Positions 34,929-43,083 of a stretch of 64,000 nucleotides of DNA are shown here, piece by piece. The position numbers and the translations under genes were made by a program. Numbering within the stretch: the stretch's first letter is position 1; every line of letters starts with the position of its first letter. Origin of the DNA: Oceanibacterium hippocampi (GTDB taxonomy: Bacteria; Pseudomonadota; Alphaproteobacteria; Sneathiellales; Sneathiellaceae); assembly GCF_900172325.1 (NCBI RefSeq), contig NZ_FWFR01000002.1:806001-870000 (forward strand), written 5' to 3'. The notes beneath the pieces are model-generated. The model had not been told where the DNA came from. It ran no database searches and worked only from the letters and a program-made list of their open reading frames with translations.

Positions 34929-36302
34929 ATGACCAGTGACACAGTCGGCTTGCGAGCGAAATGGGTTCTGGCGCGCACCACAGGCAAACCCGAACTCGTC
35001 CCGGACGGTACCGTCGTGGTCGAGAACGGCAGGATCGCGGATGTCCTGCGGCCCGGCGACGACGCGGGCGGCCTCGAGATCGTCGAGCTCGACTCGCACA
35101 TCCTGCTGCCGGGATTCGTCAACGCGCACACCCATTGCCTGAGCACGCCACTGTTCCGCGGCATCTTCGAGGATCGCGCCGGCAGGCAGGACAATGGCGA
35201 GGTCATCGCGAAGGTCATGATGCCGCTCGGCGAGATCATCAGCGAGATCGGCGACGACGATATGGTCGAGGCGATCACCAGCCTCGGCATGCTGGAGGCG
35301 ATCAAGGCCGGATCGACCACGATCGTCGACATGCCGCGCTCCGACCATGATGCGTTCGGTGTCGCGGCCGGCAAGATGGGGCTTCGGGCCTATATCCACC
35401 CCTATCTGATTTCCGGATCCGATGGCACCTGGACCCTGGAGCAGTCCGACGGGCAGGACGCCATCGCCGAAGCCGGCATGGCGACCTTCCATCGCTGGCG
35501 CGAGCGATTCGACGAAGGGCCGGATGGCCGCGTGCGGATCGGCCTCGGCCCGCATGCGAGCGATACGGTAACCCCCGCCCTGATGCGGGCAATCGCCCGG
35601 GCGCGCGACGAGTATGATGCGCCGGTGACCATTCATCTGGCCCAGAGCGCCCGCGAAGGCGAACTGTCCCGCCAGCGCCTTGGGCTGTCGCCGACCGCCT
35701 ATCTGGAGGCCGTCGGTCTGCTGAAGCAGGAACTCGTCGCGGCGCATTGCCTGTTCGCCGCCGACGACGAACTGACCCTGATGGCCGACCGCGGCGTGAC
35801 GATTGCGCATTGCCCGCTGTCCTACGCCCGCTCCGGCAAGCTCGCCTCGCGCGCCCGCTTCACCGGCAGCGGCGTGAACACCGTCGTGGCCTGCGACGCG
35901 CATGCGCTGGACATCCTGACCGACCTCCGGCTGGCGGCGATCAATTCCAAGTATGACAGCGGGGACCCCGGCGTCGGAACGGCTTGGGAGCTGGTCGAGT
36001 GCGCGACCCATGGCGCCGCCGAAGCCCTCGGACGCTCCGATCTCGGTCGGATCCAGAGCGGCGCGACCGCCGACCTGGTCGCGGTCCGGCTAGACCGGGC
36101 GCATATCCAGCCGGTCTACGACCCGATCAAGAGCCTCGTGTGGTACTGCACCGGCCGCGATGTCGACATGGTCATGGTCGGCGGCGAGACCCTGGTCCGA
36201 GACGGCACCTTCATCCGGACGCAGGAAACCCGCGTCATCGACGCGGCGGCGGACGCCCTCGGGAAAGTGTGGGACCTGGCACGCGAACGCGCGATCATCT
36301 GA
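34929..36302 (+). CDS. Metal-dependent amidohydrolase, aminohydrolase/chlorohydrolase (AtzB/TrzN/MtaD-like) class
   Basis: 457 residues. Metal ligands of the superfamily are seen: HTHC (HxH, about residue 66), a His in VTIHLAQS, a His in AAHCLFA and an Asp in ACDAHALDIL. GFVNAHTHC at strand 1 places it with deaminases and triazine hydrolases that act on amino or halo groups of N-heterocycles. With a cation-type importer upstream and a UTRA regulator, it may deaminate or hydrolyse an imported nitrogen compound. Specific substrate cannot be inferred. Confidence 0.9.
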   Translation: MTSDTVGLRAKWVLARTTGKPELVPDGTVVVENGRIADVLRPGDDAGGLEIVELDSHILLPGFVNAHTHCLSTPLFRGIFEDRAGRQDNGEVIAKVMMPLGEIISEIGDDDMVEAITSLGMLEAIKAGSTTIVDMPRSDHDAFGVAAGKMGLRAYIHPYLISGSDGTWTLEQSDGQDAIAEAGMATFHRWRERFDEGPDGRVRIGLGPHASDTVTPALMRAIARARDEYDAPVTIHLAQSAREGELSRQRLGLSPTAYLEAVGLLKQELVAAHCLFAADDELTLMADRGVTIAHCPLSYARSGKLASRARFTGSGVNTVVACDAHALDILTDLRLAAINSKYDSGDPGVGTAWELVECATHGAAEALGRSDLGRIQSGATADLVAVRLDRAHIQPVYDPIKSLVWYCTGRDVDMVMVGGETLVRDGTFIRTQETRVIDAAADALGKVWDLARERAII

Positions 36303-36435
36303 ACCGGGGCGTTCCGCGGGAACGTCCATCGGGGGCGAGCGGTCCCCCGGGAGTCTCACCGCCAATGCGATGCGGCGCGCGCTCCGGCCTGGCAGGCCGT
36401 GCCCTGCCCTGTCGGATGCCGGCGGTCGGCGACGA

Positions 36436-37104
36436 TCAGCTGCTCTGCCTGCGATTGCGCCGCATCACTTCGCGCGCCGAAGAAATGTGACATTGCATGA
36501 CCGCGCGCGCCCAATCCGGATTGCGGGCCCGGAAGGCATCGATCAGTTCCCTGTGATGGTGATGGCTGCGCTGCAATTCTGACGCGGTGTAGCGGCTGAA
36601 CGTGCTCTGCACGATGGGCACCTTCACCGCGTCCTCCAGCATCCTGACCAGCCGCGGACGGCGGCTCGCCTGCGAAATCAGCTTGTGAAACTCCCTGTTG
36701 AAGCGGCTCGTCTCGGACACGCTCCGCTCTTCGAGCTTCACCCCGAGCCGCTCCATGGCAGCCTGGTATTTCTCCATCTCGGCCAGCTCTTCGGGCAGGA
36801 TGTTCCGCGCGGCGCTCTCGGCGATGCTGCTTTCCACCAGCAACCGGATATCGAAGATCTCCTCGATCTCCTCGCCGCTCCAGCTTCGCACGAATGAACC
36901 GCTGTTCGGCTTGAACGACAGGAACCCTTCGGCGACCAGAAGGCGCATCGCCTCGCGAACGGGCGTGCGCGAGGTGCCGAACGTTTCCGCCAGTCCGGTT
37001 TCGGTCACGCGTGCGTTCGGCGGCAGGACGCCGGCAGATATCTGCTCCCGCAAGACGGCACAGATGTCATCCGCGGTTGTTCCCACGCCGTTCGACTTTG
37101 TCAT
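36436..37104 (-). CDS. GntR-family regulator, FCD class
   Basis: 222 residues from the ATG at 37104, which has a GGTGA site 6-7 nt upstream; a GTG at 37128 would add eight residues. The winged helix is at about 12-78 (GLAETFGTSRTPVREAMRLLVAEG) and the helical FCD domain at about 90-215 with SETSRFNREFHKLISQAS. It is divergent from the ten-gene cluster starting at 37366 and presumably controls it, possibly through the TGTATACA site at 37228. Confidence 0.92.
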   Translation of the reverse strand: MTKSNGVGTTADDICAVLREQISAGVLPPNARVTETGLAETFGTSRTPVREAMRLLVAEGFLSFKPNSGSFVRSWSGEEIEEIFDIRLLVESSIAESAARNILPEELAEMEKYQAAMERLGVKLEERSVSETSRFNREFHKLISQASRRPRLVRMLEDAVKVPIVQSTFSRYTASELQRSHHHHRELIDAFRARNPDWARAVMQCHISSAREVMRRNRRQSS

Positions 37105-37227
37105 CGTCTTCACCCTGATCCGACCCACGCCGATCTAACTCACCGCAGCGAATTTTCCCTCTGGGAATTCGCGATTGAACACAATTGAAGAATTCTGCCC
37201 GCCATTTTTCGCATAAATTGCCTTGAC

Positions 37228-37235
37228 TGTATACA
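37228..37235. promoter_or_regulatory. Candidate GntR/FCD operator TGTATACA
   Basis: A perfect 8-bp palindrome in the 261-bp gap between the divergent GntR gene (start 37104) and the cupin gene (start 37366), directly after TTGACT, which could be a -35. TGTATACA cores are known for several FCD-class GntR operators. It is the best-placed regulatory site for the catabolic cluster. Confidence 0.5.
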
Positions 37236-37365
37236 TTTTATCAGGGATCGTTCGAGAAGCTGCCGGCAAGGAAAGCGAGACTTCACCCTAAAGATCATTT
37301 CTCCGCGGTCAGGCTGACGCCCCTGGCGAATGGCGCACCCCGCGCGACGGACAGAAGGAAACAGG

Positions 37366-37764
37366 ATGAACGACATGTCACGGGGACTCGAGAAGACGCC
37401 CGGCCTCTTCGTTCAGCGCGACGACGTGCAGGCAGAGAAGCTGGACACCGTCGAAGGGGTGAAGGAGCAGGGGCACGTCGAGGTCCGCAAGCTCATGGTC
37501 GGCGACGAGATCCTGATGCTGCACGTCTATCGCAAGAAGGGCCTGATCGACCCGGTGCACAAGCACATGGATCACGAATCCACGGGCTATCTGATCAAGG
37601 GCAAGCTGAAGCTGGTGATCGACGGCAAGGAGTTCATCGCTACACCTGGCACCGCGTGGCGGCATCCGGTGGGCGTCGATCACTACAGCGAGGCCCTGGA
37701 GGATGTCGAGCAGCTCGAGATCAAGTCGCCGCCGCGCAAGACCTGGACGACACTCGAAGACTGA
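37366..37764 (+). CDS. Cupin-domain protein
   Basis: 132 residues from the ATG at 37366 (AAGGA upstream); an in-frame ATG at 37330 lacks such a site. Cupin motif 1 is VHKHMDHESTGYLIKGKL, with His-rich ligands, and motif 2 is TPGTAWRHPVGVDHYSEA. This single-barrel cupin opens the cluster; its reaction, if any, is unknown. Two bases separate its stop from an alternative start of the next gene. Confidence 0.82.
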   Translation: MNDMSRGLEKTPGLFVQRDDVQAEKLDTVEGVKEQGHVEVRKLMVGDEILMLHVYRKKGLIDPVHKHMDHESTGYLIKGKLKLVIDGKEFIATPGTAWRHPVGVDHYSEALEDVEQLEIKSPPRKTWTTLED

Positions 37765-37799
37765 TCATGCCGGCCACCAACTCCTACAGGAAGCCAACC

Positions 37800-38588
37800 A
37801 TGGCGACGTGGAAAGACTTGCAGGAACAGTCATTGACCAGGGAAAGCCTGAGTGCCCTGCTCGGCAATGAAATCCCTGCGATCCGCATCCGGAACTTCGC
37901 GACCGCGGCGGAATGCGAACTCTTCTCGCGGGCGGCCAAGACCGGGAATGTGAAGTATTACAGCGTCAAGAAGAAGATCGGCTACATCGGCCAGGCGCAG
38001 TACGAGTATCGGTGGAATCCCGACAAGTCGGAATATTTCGAGGCGGTGCGCGAGGCGCGCAAGGATCTGCATGACGTGCTGTCACGCAGCTTCGATCCCG
38101 TACAACGGTTGATGGACAGACTGCGCGCGGTCTACCCGGCCGATGTGGACGTGGCCCGCGAACCCGGGCTCGGCGAATATTATGCGGGCATCATACGGCT
38201 GGCCTCGCAAGGGGTCGACCTGCACGCGGATTTCGCTCCGATCAACACGATCGACTATTCGATCAGCAGCATCGACTCCCAGCTCGGCTGGAACTTCTTC
38301 GCCGAGGATCCGGGCGCCGGCGGTCTGACGACCGTCCACAACGCGCCCTGGAACCCCGAACGCAAGCCAGGCGAGATCCCGCAGAGCTATGGTCTGGACC
38401 ATGCCATCGTGGCCGGGGCGCCGACATTCACCTATGCGCCCACTGCCGGTGACGTGGTGATCTTCAACACCCGCAACCCGCACGAAGTCAGTGCCGGCGA
38501 ACCCGGGGCCGACGAGACGAAAGACCGCGTCTCCATCGGCTCGTTCATCGGTCGACTGCCCGACCGTTCCCTCGTGCTCTGGGCCTGA
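37800..38588 (+). CDS. 2-oxoglutarate/Fe(II) oxygenase-like protein
   Basis: 262 residues from the ATG at 37800 (AGGA 8 nt upstream); an ATG at 37767 adds eleven residues. A facial-triad-type pattern is visible: His and Asp in GVDLHADFAPIN (about residues 141-152), a distal His in TRNPHEVSAG and an Arg in KDRVSIGSF that would hold 2-oxoglutarate. The spacing fits the 2OG-Fe(II) dioxygenase superfamily. It may hydroxylate a cluster intermediate. Assignment is by motif pattern, not by close family recognition. Confidence 0.65.
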   Translation: MATWKDLQEQSLTRESLSALLGNEIPAIRIRNFATAAECELFSRAAKTGNVKYYSVKKKIGYIGQAQYEYRWNPDKSEYFEAVREARKDLHDVLSRSFDPVQRLMDRLRAVYPADVDVAREPGLGEYYAGIIRLASQGVDLHADFAPINTIDYSISSIDSQLGWNFFAEDPGAGGLTTVHNAPWNPERKPGEIPQSYGLDHAIVAGAPTFTYAPTAGDVVIFNTRNPHEVSAGEPGADETKDRVSIGSFIGRLPDRSLVLWA

Positions 38589-38592
38589 TCCG

Positions 38593-38919
38593 ATGATCGT
38601 GGAACAGCGAACCTACACGCTCCGCACTGGCTGCGTGCCCGATTTTGTCGCGTTGGTGCGCGACGAGGGGCTGGCCATCCAGAAGCCCCATCTGGGCTCC
38701 CCGCTCGGGTATTTCACCAGCGAGTCCGGCACCCTGAACCAGGTCGTCCACCTGTGGGGCTACGCCAGCGCCGCAGACCGCGAGACGCGCCGCGCGGCGT
38801 TGGCCGCCGACCCGGCCTGGCAGGGCTTCGCGCCCCGCGTGCTGCCCCTGATCGAACGCATGGAGAGCCGGATCCTCATTCCAACGGAATTTTCCGCCAT
38901 CGGGGGAGCAGGCACATGA
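38593..38919 (+). CDS. NIPSNAP-family protein
   Basis: 108 residues with the NIPSNAP ferredoxin-like pattern: an N-terminal EQRTYTLRTGCVPDF strand-turn, a central HLWGYASAADRETRRAALAADPAWQGF and a C-terminal strand. Such small proteins occur in many catabolic operons, but biochemical roles are mostly unknown. It starts 4 bp after the oxygenase stop and overlaps the next gene by ATGA. Confidence 0.82.
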   Translation: MIVEQRTYTLRTGCVPDFVALVRDEGLAIQKPHLGSPLGYFTSESGTLNQVVHLWGYASAADRETRRAALAADPAWQGFAPRVLPLIERMESRILIPTEFSAIGGAGT

Positions 38920-39662
38920 CCGACGCACTGGGCTGGCGCAAGAAATTCGCAGTGCTTGTCCCCTCGACCAACACCTCGGTCCAGCCGGAATTCGACGCGA
39001 TGCGTCCGGACGGGGTGACCAACCACATCTCGCGTATCCGCATTCCCAACATCCCGCTGACGGACGACGCCGATTTCGAGAAGCTGATCGCGCTGATCGA
39101 GACCGCGCAGATGGAAGCGGTTGACAGCGTCATGTCCTGCGAGCCCGACGTGCTGGTGCTAGGAATCTCGGCCGAAACCTTCTGGGACGGCTACGCGGCC
39201 AGCAAGCGGCTCAAGGCCGAGCTGGAACAGCATACCGGCCTGCCCGTCGCCATGGGCTCCGACGCCTGCCAGGCGGCGCTGGCCCTCTTCGGAGTGAAGC
39301 GGATCGGGGTCATCACCCCCTACCAGCCGGTCGGCGACCGCAATGTAGTGCGCTTCTTCGAGGAGGCCGGTTTCGAAGTGCCCCGTATCGTCGGGCTGAA
39401 GTGCCCAAGTCCGGTCGCCATTGCCCATGTCAGCGGCGACCAGCTGAAACGGGCGGCGCATGAGGTCGGCGCGCATGACGACGTGGATGCCGTGGTCCAG
39501 GTCGGCACCAACCTGGCGATGGCCGCCCTTGCCCCGGGATTCGAGGCGGAACTCGGCAAGCCCGTCATCGCGATCAACACGGCGATCTACTGGAACGCCC
39601 TCCGGCACAACGGAATCAGCGACCGGATGGCGGGCTTCGGGCCGCTTCTGGAACGGCATTGA
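38916..39662 (+). CDS. Maleate isomerase/Asp-Glu racemase superfamily protein lacking both usual cysteines
   Basis: 248 residues. The fold is recognised by VPSTNTSVQPEFDAM near the start and by GVKRIGVITPYQPVGD in the middle. Maleate isomerases and racemases carry one Cys in each domain. Here the first position lies in VLGISAETFWDG (Ser) and the second in VVQVGTNLAMAAL (Gly in place of the CTNL Cys). The reaction may thus differ from normal isomerisation. It is coupled to the NIPSNAP gene (ATGA) and followed by the CoA-transferase gene. Confidence 0.8.
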   Translation: MTDALGWRKKFAVLVPSTNTSVQPEFDAMRPDGVTNHISRIRIPNIPLTDDADFEKLIALIETAQMEAVDSVMSCEPDVLVLGISAETFWDGYAASKRLKAELEQHTGLPVAMGSDACQAALALFGVKRIGVITPYQPVGDRNVVRFFEEAGFEVPRIVGLKCPSPVAIAHVSGDQLKRAAHEVGAHDDVDAVVQVGTNLAMAALAPGFEAELGKPVIAINTAIYWNALRHNGISDRMAGFGPLLERH

Positions 39663-39675
39663 GGAGACAGAGACG

Positions 39676-40890
39676 ATGAGCGCGCTTTCCGACCTTAGGG
39701 TGATCGAAATGGGACAGCTCCTCGCTGGCCCCTTCTGCGGCCAGCTGCTGGCCGATTTCGGCGCCGAGGTGATCAAGATCGAACAGCCGGGAAAGGGCGA
39801 CCCGATGCGCGACTGGGGCCGCGAGAAGCCGCATGGCAAATCGCTCTGGTGGCCCGTGGTCGCGCGCGGCAAGAAATCGATCGAACTGAACGCGCGGGTG
39901 CCTGAAGGGCAGCAGATCATCAAGGACCTGGTCGCCAAGTCCGACATCCTGATCGAGAATTTCCGCCCCGGCACGATGGAGAAATGGGGCCTGGGCTATG
40001 ACGTCCTCTCCAGGATCAACCCGCGCCTGATCATGATCCGCGTCTCGGGCTACGGCCAGACCGGACCCTATGCGCACAAGGCCGGCTACGGCTCGATCGG
40101 CGAAGCGATGGGCGGGCTTCGTCACGTCGTCGGCGATCCCGATCGTGCGCCTTCCCGCACCGGGATCTCCATCGGCGATACCCTCGCCGCGACCTTTGCC
40201 TGCCTTGGCGGCATGATGGCGCTGCATGCGCGCGAACGCACCGGCCGTGGCCAGGTCGTGGACAGCGCCATCTACGAGGCGGTGCTGGCGGTGATGGAAA
40301 GCCTGGTCACCGAGTACGACAAGACGGGCTATATCCGCGAACGCACCGGGGCAATCCTGCCCAATGTGGCGCCGTCGAACGTCTATCCGACCAAGAGCGG
40401 TGTCGACGTGCTGATCGCGGCCAATCAGGACAGCGTCTTCAAGCGCCTCGCCGACGCGATGCAGCGCCCGCAACTGGCCTCCGACCCGCGCTACGCCACC
40501 CATGCGGCGCGCGGGCAAAACCAGGAAGAACTGGATGCCCTGATCGCCGACTGGACCGCAACGCTCGAGCGCGAGGAGCTTGCCGCCCTGCTGGACAAGC
40601 ATGGCGTGCCCAGCGGCGACATCTTCCGTGCCCCGGAAATGCTGGAAGACGCCCATTTCAAGGCGCGCGAGGCGATTGTCCAGATCGTGCATCCGACCTT
40701 CGGCAACCTGCGAATGCAGAATGTCGCGCCGAAGCTCTCCGAGACGCCGGGCGGAATTCGCGCCAGCGACCCCGAGCTTGGCCAGCACAATGCCGAGGTC
40801 TATGGCGGCCTGCTGGGGCTCGATGCCAAGCGCCTCGCCGACCTCGCCGAACGCGGCATCGTCGGACCGATCGAGGCGGCAGCGGCATGA
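39676..40890 (+). CDS. CaiB/BaiF (type III) CoA-transferase
   Basis: 404 residues from the ATG at 39676 with GAGGAG upstream; the upstream extension overlaps the racemase gene and is rejected. Family features are MGQLLAGPFCGQLLADFGAEVIKIE at the start, ENFRPGTMEKWGLGYD with the catalytic Asp region near residue 170 (SIGDTLAATFA), and ILPNVAPSNVYPT later. It moves CoA from a donor thioester to a carboxylic acid. It overlaps the next gene by ATGA, linking CoA activation to C-C cleavage by the lyase. Confidence 0.92.
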   Translation: MSALSDLRVIEMGQLLAGPFCGQLLADFGAEVIKIEQPGKGDPMRDWGREKPHGKSLWWPVVARGKKSIELNARVPEGQQIIKDLVAKSDILIENFRPGTMEKWGLGYDVLSRINPRLIMIRVSGYGQTGPYAHKAGYGSIGEAMGGLRHVVGDPDRAPSRTGISIGDTLAATFACLGGMMALHARERTGRGQVVDSAIYEAVLAVMESLVTEYDKTGYIRERTGAILPNVAPSNVYPTKSGVDVLIAANQDSVFKRLADAMQRPQLASDPRYATHAARGQNQEELDALIADWTATLEREELAALLDKHGVPSGDIFRAPEMLEDAHFKAREAIVQIVHPTFGNLRMQNVAPKLSETPGGIRASDPELGQHNAEVYGGLLGLDAKRLADLAERGIVGPIEAAAA

Positions 40891-41810
40891 CCATACCTCG
40901 CCCCGATACGGTTGAAATCGTCGATGTCAGCGCCCGCGACGGGCTGCAGAGCGACAAGGTGACGGTCTCAACCGAGCAGAAGGTGGAACTGATCCGCCGA
41001 CTGGCCGACGCCGGCCTTCGCCGGATAGAGGCGACCAGCTTCGTCAACCCGAAGCGCGTGCCGCAGATGGCCGACGCGAGTGCCCTGCTCGAAAGGCTGA
41101 GCGGGCTGGAGGGCCTGCGGCTCTCGGCTCTGGTGCTGAACGAGAAAGGTTTCGAGCGGGCGCTGGCCCACGATCTGCACGAGATCACCTACGTGATCCC
41201 CCTCACCCGGACCATGGCCGAGCGGAACCAGAATGCCACGCCCGAGGCACTGGTCGAAGGCTGGCGTTCCATTTCCGGACGGGCCGCGGAAGCGAAGCTG
41301 TTCCGTTCCGTGACCATTGCCGTCGCCTTCGGATGTCCGTTCGAAGGCCGCGTCGCTTCGCGACAGATAGCCGAACTCGCCGCGCGTATCGCGGATGCCG
41401 GGGTCGACGAGATCTCGCTGGCGGACACGATCGGCGTTGCCGTGCCGGCCGAGATCGAGGAGGGCTTCGCCCGCCTGTCCGAGGCTGCACCCGGCCTGCC
41501 GATGCGCGCCCATCTGCACAATACCCGGAACACGGGATATGCAAATGCCGACGCCGCGATCCGGACCGGGGTGCGGACGCTGGACGCCAGCCTCGGCGGC
41601 CTGGGTGGCTGCCCCTTTGCCCCGGGTGCAACCGGGAACATCGCCATCGAAGACCTTGCCTACATGCTTGACCGGTCGGGCATCCGCAGCGGTCTCGACG
41701 CCGCCGCGCTGAGCGCCGCCACGCTCTGGTTCGAGGGTGTGATGGGTCGTCGACTGCCCGGCCATCTCGCGCATGTCGGCCCCGCGCCGACGCCGCGACA
41801 GGCCGCCTGA
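40887..41810 (+). CDS. Hydroxymethylglutaryl-CoA lyase family protein
   Basis: 307 residues with HMG-CoA-lyase active-site segments. These are VSARDGLQ (catalytic Arg-Asp), MRAHLHNTRNTGYANA (metal His-x-His) and the flexible loop GLGGCPFAPGATGN with the conserved Cys. The family splits 3-hydroxy-3-methyl-acyl-CoA thioesters into acetyl-CoA and a 3-oxo acid. Directly downstream of a CoA-transferase, it probably cleaves the CoA ester made there. Whether the ester is HMG-CoA or a relative is unknown. Confidence 0.92.
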   Translation: MTIPRPDTVEIVDVSARDGLQSDKVTVSTEQKVELIRRLADAGLRRIEATSFVNPKRVPQMADASALLERLSGLEGLRLSALVLNEKGFERALAHDLHEITYVIPLTRTMAERNQNATPEALVEGWRSISGRAAEAKLFRSVTIAVAFGCPFEGRVASRQIAELAARIADAGVDEISLADTIGVAVPAEIEEGFARLSEAAPGLPMRAHLHNTRNTGYANADAAIRTGVRTLDASLGGLGGCPFAPGATGNIAIEDLAYMLDRSGIRSGLDAAALSAATLWFEGVMGRRLPGHLAHVGPAPTPRQAA

Positions 41811-41827
41811 GAGGAGGAGAACCCGCA

Positions 41828-42457
41828 ATGAACGACCGCGATGACAACTACAGCGGAGTCTTCGACGGGGTCGTCGGGTTCGGGACACGCCCGGCCGTCC
41901 TGGTGATCGATTTCATCAAGGCCTACACCACCCCCGGCGCACCGCTTTACGCCGCCGACGTGCAACCCGCCGCCGAAGCGACCGCCCCCCTGCTGGAAGA
42001 GGCGCGCCGGACCGGGGTTCCGGTGATCTATACCAGGGTCCTCTACCATCCCACCCTTCTCGACGGCGGGCTCTTCGTCCGCAAGGTTCCCGCGCTTCAG
42101 GCCCTGGTCCCGGGCGAGCCCCTTGCCGACATCGTCGAGGCCGTCACGCCGAAGGCGGGTGACGTGGTGCTGGTCAAGAATTACGCCAGCGCCTTCTTCG
42201 GCACCTCTCTCGCCGCGACCCTGACGACGCTCGGGATCGACACGCTGATTCTGACCGGCTGTTCGACCAGCGGCTGCGTGCGCGCCACGGCGGTAGACGG
42301 ACTGCAGCACGGCTACCGCGTGGTGGTGCCGCGCGAATGCGTGGCTGACCGGCACCCTGACCCCCATGAAGCCAACCTTTTCGACATCAACGCGAAATAC
42401 GGCGACGTGATGTCGCTCACGGACGTACTGGCCCAGGTAAGGAACGCAGCGGCCTAG
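41828..42457 (+). CDS. Isochorismatase-family amidase (N-carbamoylsarcosine amidase/maleamate amidase-like)
   Basis: 209 residues with the cysteine-hydrolase triad: Asp in VLVIDFIKAYT, Lys in VVLVKNYASAFFGTSL and nucleophilic Cys in TGCSTSGCVRATAVDG. The HEANLFDINAKYGDV segment is shared by N-carbamoylsarcosine and maleamate amidohydrolases. It would release ammonia from an amide or carbamoyl compound. Beside a maleate-isomerase-like protein it recalls nicotinate catabolism (maleamate to maleate to fumarate), but no other nicotinate genes are present. Confidence 0.9.
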   Translation: MNDRDDNYSGVFDGVVGFGTRPAVLVIDFIKAYTTPGAPLYAADVQPAAEATAPLLEEARRTGVPVIYTRVLYHPTLLDGGLFVRKVPALQALVPGEPLADIVEAVTPKAGDVVLVKNYASAFFGTSLAATLTTLGIDTLILTGCSTSGCVRATAVDGLQHGYRVVVPRECVADRHPDPHEANLFDINAKYGDVMSLTDVLAQVRNAAA

Positions 42458-42492
42458 ACGTACCGACAAGCCCAAGCGGAGGCACAAGCAGC

Positions 42493-43083
42493 ATGACAGC
42501 ACCGCGGTTCGAGCAGCGAATACAGAGCAGCACCTCCTTGGTGGCCCGGGCCGGCGGGGGCATAGTCTTCGTGATCGCGCTCCTGGTCTGCGGCGACATC
42601 TTCTCCCGCAACATCCTGAACAGGATCGTCTTTCACTCCTTCGAGCTCGCCAATTACCTTTTTGCCATTTCGGCCGCATTCGGCATGGCCTATGCGCTGG
42701 TGAAGCGGGTCCACATCAGGATCGACGTGCTGCATGGCCGCTTCCCGGGCCCGTTGCGACGCGCGATCGACTTCCTGGCGCTTCTGAGCACCACCGCCGT
42801 CGCGGCGCTCTTCGCCTACAAGGGCTGGGACCTGGCTGTCGGCAACATCGCCCGGGGCGTGACGGCGAATTCGACGCTCGGCATGCCGATCGGCTATCCG
42901 CAGGCCGCATGGGCGCTCGGTCTCAGTTTCTTCGCACTCATCGCCTTCGCACTCACCATCCGCCACCTGCTGCTCCTGATCGCACGCCAGACGGCCCGGG
43001 CCGACGTCATCGGCAGCATCGGCAGCGACATGCCGACGGAAGCACGGCGCGAGAAGCCCGCCAATGCCGAGGTAACACCTTGA
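42493..43083 (+). CDS. TRAP transporter small permease (DctQ)
   Basis: 196 residues with four membrane segments and a polar C-terminal tail. It is the small bridging subunit of the second TRAP system in the window. It lies 35 bp after the amidase gene. Its stop overlaps the TTG start of dctM. Confidence 0.9.
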   Translation: MTAPRFEQRIQSSTSLVARAGGGIVFVIALLVCGDIFSRNILNRIVFHSFELANYLFAISAAFGMAYALVKRVHIRIDVLHGRFPGPLRRAIDFLALLSTTAVAALFAYKGWDLAVGNIARGVTANSTLGMPIGYPQAAWALGLSFFALIAFALTIRHLLLLIARQTARADVIGSIGSDMPTEARREKPANAEVTP

